From CAVVXX01 sp052389895 (GTDB lineage: Bacteria > Pseudomonadota > Alphaproteobacteria > Micropepsales > Micropepsaceae): 64,000 nt of DNA. A program made the position numbers and the translations under genes. Location: the NCBI GenBank assembly GCA_052389895.1, contig JBQTHM010000003.1, positions 1 through 64,000 on the forward strand, given 5' to 3'. Below the pieces are notes generated by a model. The model worked only from the letters and a program-made list of their open reading frames with translations. It was not told where the DNA came from and did not search any database. The first letter of the stretch is position 1; each line of letters opens with the position of its first letter. This document shows, one piece after another, positions 34,208 to 41,990 of the stretch.

Positions 34208-35680
34208 TCATTGCGCCGGTACGGGGTGATTTTTCATCCTGCCTTCAAGAATAGGCTTCATTGGAACAATGAACAATGTGACGACGCCTCCCGCAACGCC
34301 AGCGACCGCCGCGATCATCAGGAAGAAATCGGTCTTGTCCATGGCGCTCCAGAAGCTCCCCAGGTAGCCCTGGATGAAGTTGCCCAAAAAGCTTGTAAGG
34401 AACCAGACGCCCATCATCATCGAAACGATTTTGGTGGGCGATACGCGCGCCACGAGCGAAAGGCCGATGGGCGACAAGTAGAGTTCACCGAGCGTCAGAA
34501 TGACGAAATAGACGGCCAGCCATATCCAGCTTGCCTGCCCCGTGGTGCCGATGGAAAACGCCGCCGCCGCCAGCACCAGATACGAAATCGCCGCTAGGAA
34601 GCAGCCGATGGCCATTTTGGTTACCGTCGTTGGTTCCGTTCCCTTTTTCGATTGCCGCGTCCACAGCGCCACAACCAGTGGAGTAAAGGCAACGATCATC
34701 AGCGGATTGAATGCTTGAAACCAAGTCACCGGGATTTCCAGATTGATGAGCCCCGGGATAATTCGCCTATCCGTAAAGCCATCCGCCCACAAAGCGATGG
34801 TGTTGCCCTGTTGCTCGAAAGTTGCCCAGAAAAGGGTCACAGGCAACACGAGGAGGATGATGGCGATAACCGCCTTCCAGTCATCGCCCGTCATGGGCGC
34901 ATGCTCGGTCTTGGTTTCTCTGGCTCTTTTCAGGTGATCGTGCGGCAGGGTGCGCAGCGCAAGAAGATAGATTATCAGGCCTATCACCATGCCAACGCCG
35001 GCCGCGAAAAAGCCGAAATGCCAGCCCGCGTCTTCGCCGAGCTGGCGGCAGGTTTCGGTCGCCCACACCACGCACATTTTTTCGCCGAGGGTGCCGGCAA
35101 CGAGCGGCGAGAAGAACGCGCCGACATTGATGCCGACGTAAAAAATCGAATAGGCGCGGTCGATGCGGGAGTCGCCGGGCCGATACAGATTTCCAACTTG
35201 TGTCGAGATGTTCGGCTTGAAGGCGCCGTTGCCAAGGATCAGCAACAACAGTCCGACGAACAGTAACGAATTGAACATCAGCGCGAATTCGCCGATCGCC
35301 ATCAATACTGCGCCTAGAATGACCGTGTTTCGCTGACCCCAAACGCGGTCGGCAAGCATGCCGCCGAACAGCGGCGTAAGGTAAACCAACGCAGTATAAG
35401 TGCCGTAGATCATCGATGAGAACGGCTGCATTTCGAGTGTGCGGCCGGTGATGAACTCGAAGAAGGCCTTGACGGACTGATAGCCCCAAACTTCGTCGAT
35501 ATGGTCGGGAAGCAGAAGGTATTTGGTCAGATACAGGATGAGGATCGCCCGCATCCCATAGTAGGAGAAGCGCTCCCACATCTCGGTAGTGAAAAGAAAG
35601 GAAAGACCTATGGGGTGACCGAGAAATTCCTTGGTTTGGGCAAACGTACCTTTAGCCGCGCCCGAATCCGACGATGTCAT
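34208..35680 (-). CDS. POT-family proton-dependent oligopeptide transporter
   Basis: A 490-residue MFS protein with about 14 helices. POT hallmarks are the ExxERFSYYG motif (FTTEMWERFSYYGMRAIL) and GGMLADRVWGQRNTVILG; FYVGINVGAFFSPLVAGTLGE is also conserved. It should import di- and tripeptides with protons. ATG 35680 gives a short soluble N-terminus typical of the family. Its place among metC, sseA and cysK could reflect peptide-derived sulfur amino acids, but is more likely chance. Confidence 0.93.
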   Translation of the reverse strand: MTSSDSGAAKGTFAQTKEFLGHPIGLSFLFTTEMWERFSYYGMRAILILYLTKYLLLPDHIDEVWGYQSVKAFFEFITGRTLEMQPFSSMIYGTYTALVYLTPLFGGMLADRVWGQRNTVILGAVLMAIGEFALMFNSLLFVGLLLLILGNGAFKPNISTQVGNLYRPGDSRIDRAYSIFYVGINVGAFFSPLVAGTLGEKMCVVWATETCRQLGEDAGWHFGFFAAGVGMVIGLIIYLLALRTLPHDHLKRARETKTEHAPMTGDDWKAVIAIILLVLPVTLFWATFEQQGNTIALWADGFTDRRIIPGLINLEIPVTWFQAFNPLMIVAFTPLVVALWTRQSKKGTEPTTVTKMAIGCFLAAISYLVLAAAAFSIGTTGQASWIWLAVYFVILTLGELYLSPIGLSLVARVSPTKIVSMMMGVWFLTSFLGNFIQGYLGSFWSAMDKTDFFLMIAAVAGVAGGVVTLFIVPMKPILEGRMKNHPVPAQ

Positions 35681-35741
35681 CCCCCATACTCCCGATGAAG
35701 CGCCCCTCGGTCTCGATATAGCACAGTTTTTCGTGGCTTCT

Positions 35742-36293
35742 TCATTCGAATCCAGCGGGCAACCAGATCGTGCGGTCTTCACGGGAGTAGGGCACAAAGC
35801 CCATGCGCTGGTAAGTTTGCAACGCGCGCGGGTGGTCGAGTGAGCACGTGTTCACGATCAGTTTCTCTATCGGCTTGGCCCAGGCGAGTTCGCAGGTCTG
35901 GTAGAGAAACCACGGCCCGAGCTTGCGCCCAACGAATTCCGGGACGAGGCCGAAATATGCGATCTGTGCCGCCTTGTCGTTGCGGAAGTCGAGTTCGCTC
36001 ATGCCCGCCGGAACACCGGAAACATAGAGTGCGTAAAGTTCGATCTTCGGCTCGGCAAGCATTCCGGCAAGCGCGTCGTCGGTCCAGCGGCGGCGTTCTA
36101 CCCAAAAATAGTCGCGCCCAATCGTGTCGTAGAGGTAGCGGTAAAAGTGAACCGGCGGGTTTTCGCAACGCAGGATCGCGGTTTTCATCTGTGGTCGCGG
36201 TGGGCCCGGCGGCGGGGGGCGCGAGGTCAATTCGAGAAAGGTGACAACAACGGCAAGCCCGCGTTCGCCAAGATCGTTGCGAAGTTCCTTCAT
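35742..36293 (-). CDS. GNAT-family N-acetyltransferase
   Basis: A 183-residue protein with a GNAT core: MLAEPKIELYALYVSGVPAGMSELDF, then the acetyl-CoA loop region IAYFGLVPEFVGRKLGPWFLYQTCELAW and HPRALQTYQRMGFVPYSRE. The usual QxxGxG/A loop is replaced by EFVGRKLG. The N-terminal half has DYFWVERRRWTDDAL. The start is one base past the sseA stop, so it is translated with it. Substrate unknown. Confidence 0.87.
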   Translation of the reverse strand: MKELRNDLGERGLAVVVTFLELTSRPPPPGPPRPQMKTAILRCENPPVHFYRYLYDTIGRDYFWVERRRWTDDALAGMLAEPKIELYALYVSGVPAGMSELDFRNDKAAQIAYFGLVPEFVGRKLGPWFLYQTCELAWAKPIEKLIVNTCSLDHPRALQTYQRMGFVPYSREDRTIWLPAGFE

Positions 36294-36294
36294 G

Positions 36295-37137
36295 TTACCC
36301 GCGTGCGACCGGAGCGTCCGCGCGGGCGCCCCATTCCGCCCAGGAACCTTCGTACAGCGCTGAACTCTTCGCGCCGGCAATCTCCAGCGCAAGCAGCGCC
36401 AGCGCGGCCGTTACGCCGGAACCGCAACTGGTAACCACGGGTCTCTGCATGTCCACACGCCGTTGTGCAAATATCCTTCTAAGCGCATCCGGAGCGCGCA
36501 TCGTTCCTTCCGGATTGAGCAGGTCCACGTAGTAGACGTTTAACGATCCCGGAATGTGCCCTCTTTTCAGCCCAGGCCGAGGTTCCGGTTCGTCGCCTTG
36601 GAACCGGGCAGGGCTGCGCGCATCGACGATCTGCTCGGCGTGCGAGGATAAGTTGGCGTGTACCTGTTCGTAGTTCCGGATCAAAGCAGGATTGAGATGC
36701 GCGTGAAAATGGCTATCGCGCATGGCGGGCTGGCCGGGTTGAAGAGGGCGTTTTTCGCGCTTCCACTTGGGAAGGCCGCCGTCCAGGACCGCGGCTTTCT
36801 TGTGCCCCATGGCACGGAGCATCCACCATGCCCGTGGCGAGGAAAAAATGCCGGAACTGTCGTAAACGACGACCGTTTGCGCGTTTCCGATGCCGAGCTT
36901 GCGCATTTGCCGCTCGAATGAGACGGCATCGGGAAGCATGTGCGGTAGATTTGTGCTCTTGTCGGAAATAGCATCGATGTCGAAAAACACCGCCCCAGGG
37001 ATGTGCTCTGCTTCGTATTCGGCGCGCGTATTTCGCTCCGCGGAAGGCATGTACCAGGACGCGTCGGCAATTGCGACTTCGGGTGAGCCGTGGCGTTCGG
37101 CTAACCAGTCGGTAGAAACGAGCGGGCGTGAGCTCAT
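36295..37137 (-). CDS. sseA: 3-mercaptopyruvate / thiosulfate sulfurtransferase
   Basis: A 280-residue tandem rhodanese that moves sulfur from 3-mercaptopyruvate to acceptors. The N-terminal inactive domain has HIPGAVFFDIDAISD; the second has the active loop with Cys in VVTSCGSGVTAAL, and the CG(S/T)GVT form points to mercaptopyruvate as substrate. GHIPGSLNV is also present. ATG 37137 overlaps the cysK stop by ATGA, so cysteine synthesis and breakdown enzymes are cotranslated. Confidence 0.92.
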   Translation of the reverse strand: MSSRPLVSTDWLAERHGSPEVAIADASWYMPSAERNTRAEYEAEHIPGAVFFDIDAISDKSTNLPHMLPDAVSFERQMRKLGIGNAQTVVVYDSSGIFSSPRAWWMLRAMGHKKAAVLDGGLPKWKREKRPLQPGQPAMRDSHFHAHLNPALIRNYEQVHANLSSHAEQIVDARSPARFQGDEPEPRPGLKRGHIPGSLNVYYVDLLNPEGTMRAPDALRRIFAQRRVDMQRPVVTSCGSGVTAALALLALEIAGAKSSALYEGSWAEWGARADAPVARG

Positions 37138-38180
37138 CGGACAAACGGGACGTTCAATTTTGGTGGGCCGCACTCGAGCCAGCCCGGAACGGGAAGTTTC
37201 TTCGTGCGCAGAAACTCAGGATTGAACAGTCTGCTCTGATAGCGCGTGCCGTAATCGGCGAGCACGGTGACGATGGTGTGACCCGGGCCGAGCTGCTTCG
37301 CCAGCCGGATGGCGCCCGCAACGTTGATGCCGCTCGAGCCGCCGAGGCAGAGACCTTCGTGCTCCAATAGTTCGAAAATGAGGGGCAACGCTTCTTCGTC
37401 GGGAATCTGAAATGCGTCGTCAATCGGTGCGCCTTCGAGATTGGCGGTGATGCGGCCCTGGCCGATGCCTTCGGTTATCGAAGTGCCTTCGGCTTTGAGC
37501 ACGCCTGTTTTCACCCAGGAATAGATTGCAGCGCCCATGGGGTCGGCCGCAGCGATCACTACGTTCTTATTCCGCTCTTTCAGCGCTATGCCCACGCCAG
37601 CGATCGTGCCACCCGTGCCTATGGCGCATACGAAGCCATCCACCTTTCCGCCGGTCTGGCGCCAGATCTCCGGCCCCGTCGTGTTGATGTGGCCGTCGCG
37701 GTTGGCGACGTTGTCGAACTGATTGGCCCAAATGGCGCCATTGGGCGATGTCTTTGCCAGCTGTTCGGCGAGCCGGCCTGACAATTTCACATAGTTGTTG
37801 GGATCTCTGTACGGGACCGCCGGTACTTCGACTAGCTCGGCGCCAAACAAACGCAGTGTGTCCTTCTTCTCCTGGCTCTGCGTGTCGGGAATGACGATCA
37901 CGGACTTCATGCCAAGCGCGTTACCGACCATGGCGAGACCGATGCCGGTGTTGCCTGCAGTGCCCTCGACGATTATGCCGCCGGGCCTGAGTGTTCCGTG
38001 TTCCATCGCGTCGCGGATGATGAAAAGCGCGGCCCGGTCTTTGACCGATTGGCCGGGGTTCATGAACTCGGCCTTGCCCAATATTTCGCAACCTGTGCGC
38101 TCGGAAGGCCCGCGCAAGCGGATGAGCGGCGTGTTGCCAATGGCGGCGATGACGTCGGGCAGGGCGGCCATGTGCTTCAT
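37134..38180 (-). CDS. cysK: Cysteine synthase A (O-acetylserine sulfhydrylase)
   Basis: A PLP fold-type II enzyme of 348 residues from ATG 38180. It makes cysteine from O-acetylserine and sulfide. PLP lysine in MNPGQSVKDRAALF, substrate loop EGTAGNTGIGLAM, phosphate cup CAIGTGGTIAGVG and the SSGINVAGA segment. A TTG at 38228, overlapping the previous gene's stop as TTGA, would add 16 residues; I prefer 38180 because it gives the usual family N-terminus, but no strong ribosome site decides it. The C-terminal extension after TVLADYGTRYQS is typical of the longer CysK subgroup. Confidence 0.88.
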   Translation of the reverse strand: MKHMAALPDVIAAIGNTPLIRLRGPSERTGCEILGKAEFMNPGQSVKDRAALFIIRDAMEHGTLRPGGIIVEGTAGNTGIGLAMVGNALGMKSVIVIPDTQSQEKKDTLRLFGAELVEVPAVPYRDPNNYVKLSGRLAEQLAKTSPNGAIWANQFDNVANRDGHINTTGPEIWRQTGGKVDGFVCAIGTGGTIAGVGIALKERNKNVVIAAADPMGAAIYSWVKTGVLKAEGTSITEGIGQGRITANLEGAPIDDAFQIPDEEALPLIFELLEHEGLCLGGSSGINVAGAIRLAKQLGPGHTIVTVLADYGTRYQSRLFNPEFLRTKKLPVPGWLECGPPKLNVPFVR

Positions 38181-38224
38181 CAATTCTGAGGCGGAGGCGA
38201 AACTAAGGAGAGTGGCGTCTCGCT

Positions 38225-38461
38225 TCAAGCTGCGGCAGCCGCCTTGCCGCGCGCAAGGGTTTTCGCTCCGAAAACTACAAGCGCAATTGCGGCCATAACC
38301 CAGAATACAAGCCCAAACTCGGCGTAACGAATGTAAAATGGGTCGGACGGCCAGATCATGTAACCGATGCTGTAGGTGCTGTTAACGGCCGCTCCCAAGC
38401 GCCAACGCGGAAGGTGGTGTGCTTGCAGGATCGCAAGGCAATCATATTGAGTCGGCAACAC
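38225..38461 (-). CDS. Small single-helix membrane protein, hypothetical
   Basis: A possible 78-residue product (GTG start at 38461) with one clear transmembrane helix in its last third (FGLVFWVMAAIALVVFGAKTL) and an Ala-rich end. A shorter version from ATG 38359 keeps only the part that looks protein-like (MIWPSDPFYIRYAEFG onward). I do not recognise it. Its stop overlaps the alternative TTG start of cysK. Real expression is uncertain. Confidence 0.4.
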   Translation of the reverse strand: MLPTQYDCLAILQAHHLPRWRLGAAVNSTYSIGYMIWPSDPFYIRYAEFGLVFWVMAAIALVVFGAKTLARGKAAAAA

Positions 38462-38512
38462 ATGTAAAAGAAGTTAGGCAGTCGTTAAGAAATAGTCGCA
38501 CAGCATTGCGGG

Positions 38513-39061
38513 ATGACGGCTGACGCAGCGACGCGGACGATTCCGGCTGGCTCCGACTTTGCCGCTATTTTTGCCGCGTGCCCCAATCCCTATCTATTGC
38601 TTGATTCGGAATTCTACATCGTCGGTGTGAACGACGCGTATTGCCGCGCGACGATGACCAGGCGCGGAGAAATCATTGGGCGGCACCTTTTCGACGTTTT
38701 TCCCGACAATCCCGACGACCTGCATTCCAACGGTACGGCGAATCTGCATGCGTCGCTCATACGTGTCGTGGAATACGCGCGGCCCGACGCCATGCCGGTG
38801 CAGAAATACGACATCCGCAAGTCAAAGGAAGAAGGCGGCGGTTTCGAGGTCCGCTATTGGAGCCCGCTGAACTCGCCTGTGCTGGACGCAAATGGCAACG
38901 TAAAGTGGATCATCCACTATGTCGAAGACGTAACTGAGATTGTGCAGAAGCGCGTTCAGGAAACGCAAATGCAGGAATTTGCGCGCGAGCAACAGCGTAT
39001 TATCAGAGAACTGCGTTCCGCCAATGCCGAGCTTTCACGTCATATTCTGGTGAAAAAGTAG
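38513..39061 (+). CDS. Stand-alone PAS-domain protein
   Basis: A 182-residue cytoplasmic protein. Residues 18-145 form one PAS domain (CPNPYLLLDSEFYIVGVNDA; EIIGRHLFDVFPDNPDD; WIIHYVEDVTEIV), followed by a 35-residue coiled-coil-like helix. This is the usual N-terminal sensor of histidine kinases, but the frame stops right after the signalling helix with no kinase, cyclase or HTH domain, and the next gene is unrelated. It may act through a partner or be a truncated kinase. Confidence 0.82.
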   Translation: MTADAATRTIPAGSDFAAIFAACPNPYLLLDSEFYIVGVNDAYCRATMTRRGEIIGRHLFDVFPDNPDDLHSNGTANLHASLIRVVEYARPDAMPVQKYDIRKSKEEGGGFEVRYWSPLNSPVLDANGNVKWIIHYVEDVTEIVQKRVQETQMQEFAREQQRIIRELRSANAELSRHILVKK

Positions 39062-39156
39062 CGTTTGCACCGGCTTGAGGCCGCGGCCGAATTATTTCGC
39101 TGCCGCTGCCGAATACCGTAACGTAGGCGGCAGCAATACACTCGCACCTACCCACA

Positions 39157-39834
39157 ATGACATCGAAAGCTCAGCCCCGATTTGAACCGCTGGCCGGCTA
39201 TGAATATCTGGCGCCAGATGAAATGGGCCGGCGGGCGGAGGCCTTCGAAGCTATCATGCGCAAGAGGCGAACCGTGCGCGATTTCGCGCCGAATCCCGTT
39301 CGACGCGAAGTAATCGAGAGCGCGATCCGCACGGCTGGGCTTGCCCCAAGCGGAGCAAATCGTCAGCCGTGGCATTTTGTGGTCGTCACAGAGGCGGAGC
39401 TGAAACGAAGGATACGCGACGCGGCTGAAAAAGAAGAAAAGGAGTTTTACGCCAGACGCGCGCCGCAGGAGTGGCTGGATGCGCTCGCCGAACTCGGCAC
39501 AACGTGGGAGAAACCGTTCCTTGAAACGGCGCCCGTCCTGATCGTGATCTTTCAGGAGCTATACCGCCCCAAGCCGGATAGCGGTCGCGTGAAAAATTAC
39601 TATGTTTTGGAAAGCGTCGGCATCGCAACGGGCTTTCTCATTGCGGCGCTGCATCACGCTGGCCTCGCCACACTCACGCATACGCCCAGCCCGATGGGAT
39701 TCCTTCGCGAGATCTTGGGGCGCCCATCCTACGAAAAGGCAGCCATGATTCTCGTTACCGGTTATCCCTCAAAGAACGCAGTCGTGCCCGCAATCAGGAA
39801 AAAACCGCTGTCGGAGATCGCTACGTTCCGTTGA
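39157..39834 (+). CDS. Nitroreductase-family flavoprotein
   Basis: A 225-residue FMN-dependent oxidoreductase: MRKRRTVRDFAPNPVRREVIE (FMN phosphate contacts), GLAPSGANRQPWHFVVVT, a lid helix, and the C-terminal ESVGIATGFLIAALHHAGLATLTHTPSPM. The extended middle section and the absence of a cobinamide context place it near the BluB/iodotyrosine-deiodinase-like branch rather than classical NfsA, though its substrate is open. It stands alone. Confidence 0.88.
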   Translation: MTSKAQPRFEPLAGYEYLAPDEMGRRAEAFEAIMRKRRTVRDFAPNPVRREVIESAIRTAGLAPSGANRQPWHFVVVTEAELKRRIRDAAEKEEKEFYARRAPQEWLDALAELGTTWEKPFLETAPVLIVIFQELYRPKPDSGRVKNYYVLESVGIATGFLIAALHHAGLATLTHTPSPMGFLREILGRPSYEKAAMILVTGYPSKNAVVPAIRKKPLSEIATFR

Positions 39835-39857
39835 GAAAGGCGCGACGTAAAGGGCGG

Positions 39858-40148
39858 CTAGTCGCGAGCAAATTGTCTACGCAGCTCGCGCTTGGCCTCC
39901 TCCAGTTTACGCCTCCGGGCGTGGGGTAAATTCTTTCCGGCGCGGTTCATGTAGAACACGAGCATCGAAAGGGCTGATCGGTAGGGATCCGCTTTGCGGC
40001 GTTTGCTGTGCATCGCCGATCGTTTCAGCCAGCGTGCGATGCGCTTGGGATCATCCCAAGTGAACACGCCCTTATCCAAATCGAGCGCATTGCTGTGCCT
40101 GGTTACGTGGCCCGACCAGTACTTGCTTCGTTTTGCGGCCCTTGCCAT
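39858..40148 (-). CDS. DUF3175 protein
   Basis: A 96-residue, very basic protein. YWSGHVTRHSNALDLDKGVFTWDDPKRIARWLKRSA and the central RKADPYRSALSMLVFYMNRAGKNL match DUF3175, a small family of unknown function common in Proteobacteria. There is no signal peptide or metal site. The high Arg/Lys content is compatible with nucleic acid contact, but this is a guess. Confidence 0.87.
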   Translation of the reverse strand: MARAAKRSKYWSGHVTRHSNALDLDKGVFTWDDPKRIARWLKRSAMHSKRRKADPYRSALSMLVFYMNRAGKNLPHARRRKLEEAKRELRRQFARD

Positions 40149-40213
40149 ACGCCAGTAACGACCGCGCCGGTTATGCCGTTCCTTCGATTGGCTCGCGCGG
40201 ATCGCTTTCGTAT

Positions 40214-40289
40214 TGGCTCCCCGGGCCGGACTCGAACCAGCGACCCAGCGGTTAACAGCCGCTTGCTCTACCGACTGAGCTACCGGGGA
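40214..40289 (-). tRNA. tRNA-Asn (anticodon GTT)
   Basis: A 76-base cloverleaf on the minus strand: acceptor TCCCCGG/CCGGGGA, anticodon arm AGCGG/CCGCT enclosing CTGTTAA (anticodon GTT), T arm with TTCGAGT, discriminator G, encoded CCA. Confidence 0.96.
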
Positions 40290-40369
40290 ACACGGAGCGG
40301 CCTCTCTAGCGTATGCTCCGTAGCGTGGCTATATCAAAGTCGAACAAAGGCGGCCAAGGCTCGAATTGC

Positions 40370-40684
40370 ATGCCCGAATCCACAAGCCAAACAAACACGT
40401 CCGGCCCGCGCGTCGGTTTTGGACGCTTCAGTATCAAACTGCCGCGAAACAAAGCGCTGCGCATCGGCCTGGGATTGCTGCTTTGTCTTGGCGCGGTGTT
40501 CTGGTTCCTGCCCATCCTGGGGCTCTGGATGTTGCCGCTCGGAATCTTGGTGCTGGCGGTCGACTTTCCGCCCGCACGCCGGCTGAGCCACTGGACGGTC
40601 GAGAGGTGGAAGGAATCTTCTTCATGGCGGGAGCGCTGGTGGGGCTGGTGGCGCCGCAAGCCGCGCGACAAAGGCCCGGAATAA
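40370..40684 (+). CDS. Small membrane protein, hypothetical
   Basis: A 104-residue protein: a polar N-terminus, two closely spaced hydrophobic stretches (ALRIGLGLLLCLGAVFWFL and LGLWMLPLGILVLAVDF) forming a likely hairpin, and a Trp/Arg-rich tail (SWRERWWGWWRRKP). I recognise the general look of small DUF membrane proteins but no named family. ATG 40370 lies about 11 bases after AAGG. It is alone between tRNA-Asn and the convergent DUF3095 gene. Confidence 0.65.
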   Translation: MPESTSQTNTSGPRVGFGRFSIKLPRNKALRIGLGLLLCLGAVFWFLPILGLWMLPLGILVLAVDFPPARRLSHWTVERWKESSSWRERWWGWWRRKPRDKGPE

Positions 40685-40713
40685 AAAAAGAGGGCCGGAC
40701 TTGCGCCCGGCCC
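40682..40713 (-). terminator. Intrinsic terminator for the minus-strand DUF3095 transcript
   Basis: GGGCCGG (40692-40698) pairs with CCGGCCC (40707-40713). Read on the minus strand the stem is followed by CTTTTTTTAT, giving a classic rho-independent terminator about 65 bases beyond the DUF3095 stop. On the plus strand there is no T tract, so the small membrane gene is not clearly terminated here. Confidence 0.75.
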
Positions 40714-40778
40714 CCAAGGCGTTGGGTAATGGTGGGGTGTCTTCAAGGGAAGACGAGCGAAACCTTGTTCCCGCTCGG

Positions 40779-41927
40779 TTAAGATTTGGTTAATGCGTTC
40801 GCTCGAATTCGGCCCTTCATGGCAAGTGCGGCCAGGGCGTAGCCGCCGTCAGCCCCGTCAATGAAGTGAATATGGCCGCCTTCCTGGAATTCGCGCACAA
40901 AACAGGTCATCAGCGCGGCCCCAGCGCTGTGCATGCCATAATCGATTCGACCCGCCTGCCATTCTCTCTCCAGTAGCGAGTCGATGGCATCGGCCTGCGC
41001 CGATGTGCAGTCGACGACCATACGAAGCGAGTCGGCAAATTTGCGATAATCCGAATGGCGGGGGAGGCTGGCGCGATAGGCGCGCGCATCGAAGCCACCA
41101 TACGCATCGCCCGTTGCAAGTGAGAGATCGGAAACCGTGCCCTCAAACATGATTCTTAGGGCACGCTTGAGACGCCCACGGGGCGCGGTCAGGGCGGCTT
41201 CACGCGCCATTGCTCGGGGCGTCCAGCGGGTGTGGTAGGCGCCCAAGCGCGCAGGCGAGTAAGTCGCGCCGGTAATTGCGATTATGCGTCCGTAAAGCTC
41301 GCGATAAATAGGCGGCAAGAGCGAGGCTGCGTCGCGCGCGTGCACGACCAGCGAAACGATCACGCCGTTAGCGGAGGCGAGCGGCTGCCATCGGCAAGAA
41401 AGCCCGGTCAGATCGGGGTCATCTTCGCCTGCTGGCAAGCGTAACACTTCGCCCTCGAGCGACTTGCAAATGGACTCGGCGATTTCGCACCCCCCACCGG
41501 CGAACATCGCAAGCAGACGGCCAGAGCCGAGATCGTGCGAAGCAACGAGAAGGTTGCGCCCCCGGTTGCGGATCTCGCTCACCGGCACCAGCGCACAACG
41601 CAGCGTCAGGCCCAGTACGTTTGTGCTCATGTGCTGCGCCGAGCGCAACGCTGCCTTCGCCGCGGTCAAGTATTCCGGCGGCACGATAACGATACCGCCG
41701 TCGCCACCAAAGGCAAAGGGCAGGTCATCGCGTCCACAGGCGTTGAGAACGCAGGCGATTGTTGCCGCACCCGCCAGGTTGACATCCTTGTAATGGCCCT
41801 GTTCGATTGCTCTCGTCGAATTCACGACATCGGAGACAGCTACGGTCCAGTCGTCCGGCACTGCCCGATATCGGGCGACGTCGAAGGCCAGCGCGAAATC
41901 CTTAAATGGCACGAAGCTCGACGACAT
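40779..41927 (-). CDS. DUF3095 protein with nucleotide-cyclase-like motifs
   Basis: A 382-residue DUF3095 protein. Its N-terminal region has WTVAVSDVVNSTRAIEQGHYKDVN and, about 40 residues on, LPFAFGGDGGIVIVP. The spacing of the two acidic motifs resembles the metal-binding Asp pairs of class III nucleotidyl cyclases and GGDEF proteins. The C-terminal half contains HIHFIDGADGGYALAALAM. Function is unproven; a nucleotide cyclase-like role is my inference. ATG 41927. It follows the antiporter gene on the same strand by 63 bases. Confidence 0.82.
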   Translation of the reverse strand: MSSSFVPFKDFALAFDVARYRAVPDDWTVAVSDVVNSTRAIEQGHYKDVNLAGAATIACVLNACGRDDLPFAFGGDGGIVIVPPEYLTAAKAALRSAQHMSTNVLGLTLRCALVPVSEIRNRGRNLLVASHDLGSGRLLAMFAGGGCEIAESICKSLEGEVLRLPAGEDDPDLTGLSCRWQPLASANGVIVSLVVHARDAASLLPPIYRELYGRIIAITGATYSPARLGAYHTRWTPRAMAREAALTAPRGRLKRALRIMFEGTVSDLSLATGDAYGGFDARAYRASLPRHSDYRKFADSLRMVVDCTSAQADAIDSLLEREWQAGRIDYGMHSAGAALMTCFVREFQEGGHIHFIDGADGGYALAALAMKGRIRANALTKS

Positions 41928-41990
41928 TTCACAAATATCCAAGGCTAGCGAGGCTGCAACCGCCAGAGCAGAATGCGCCCGGCACGACAA

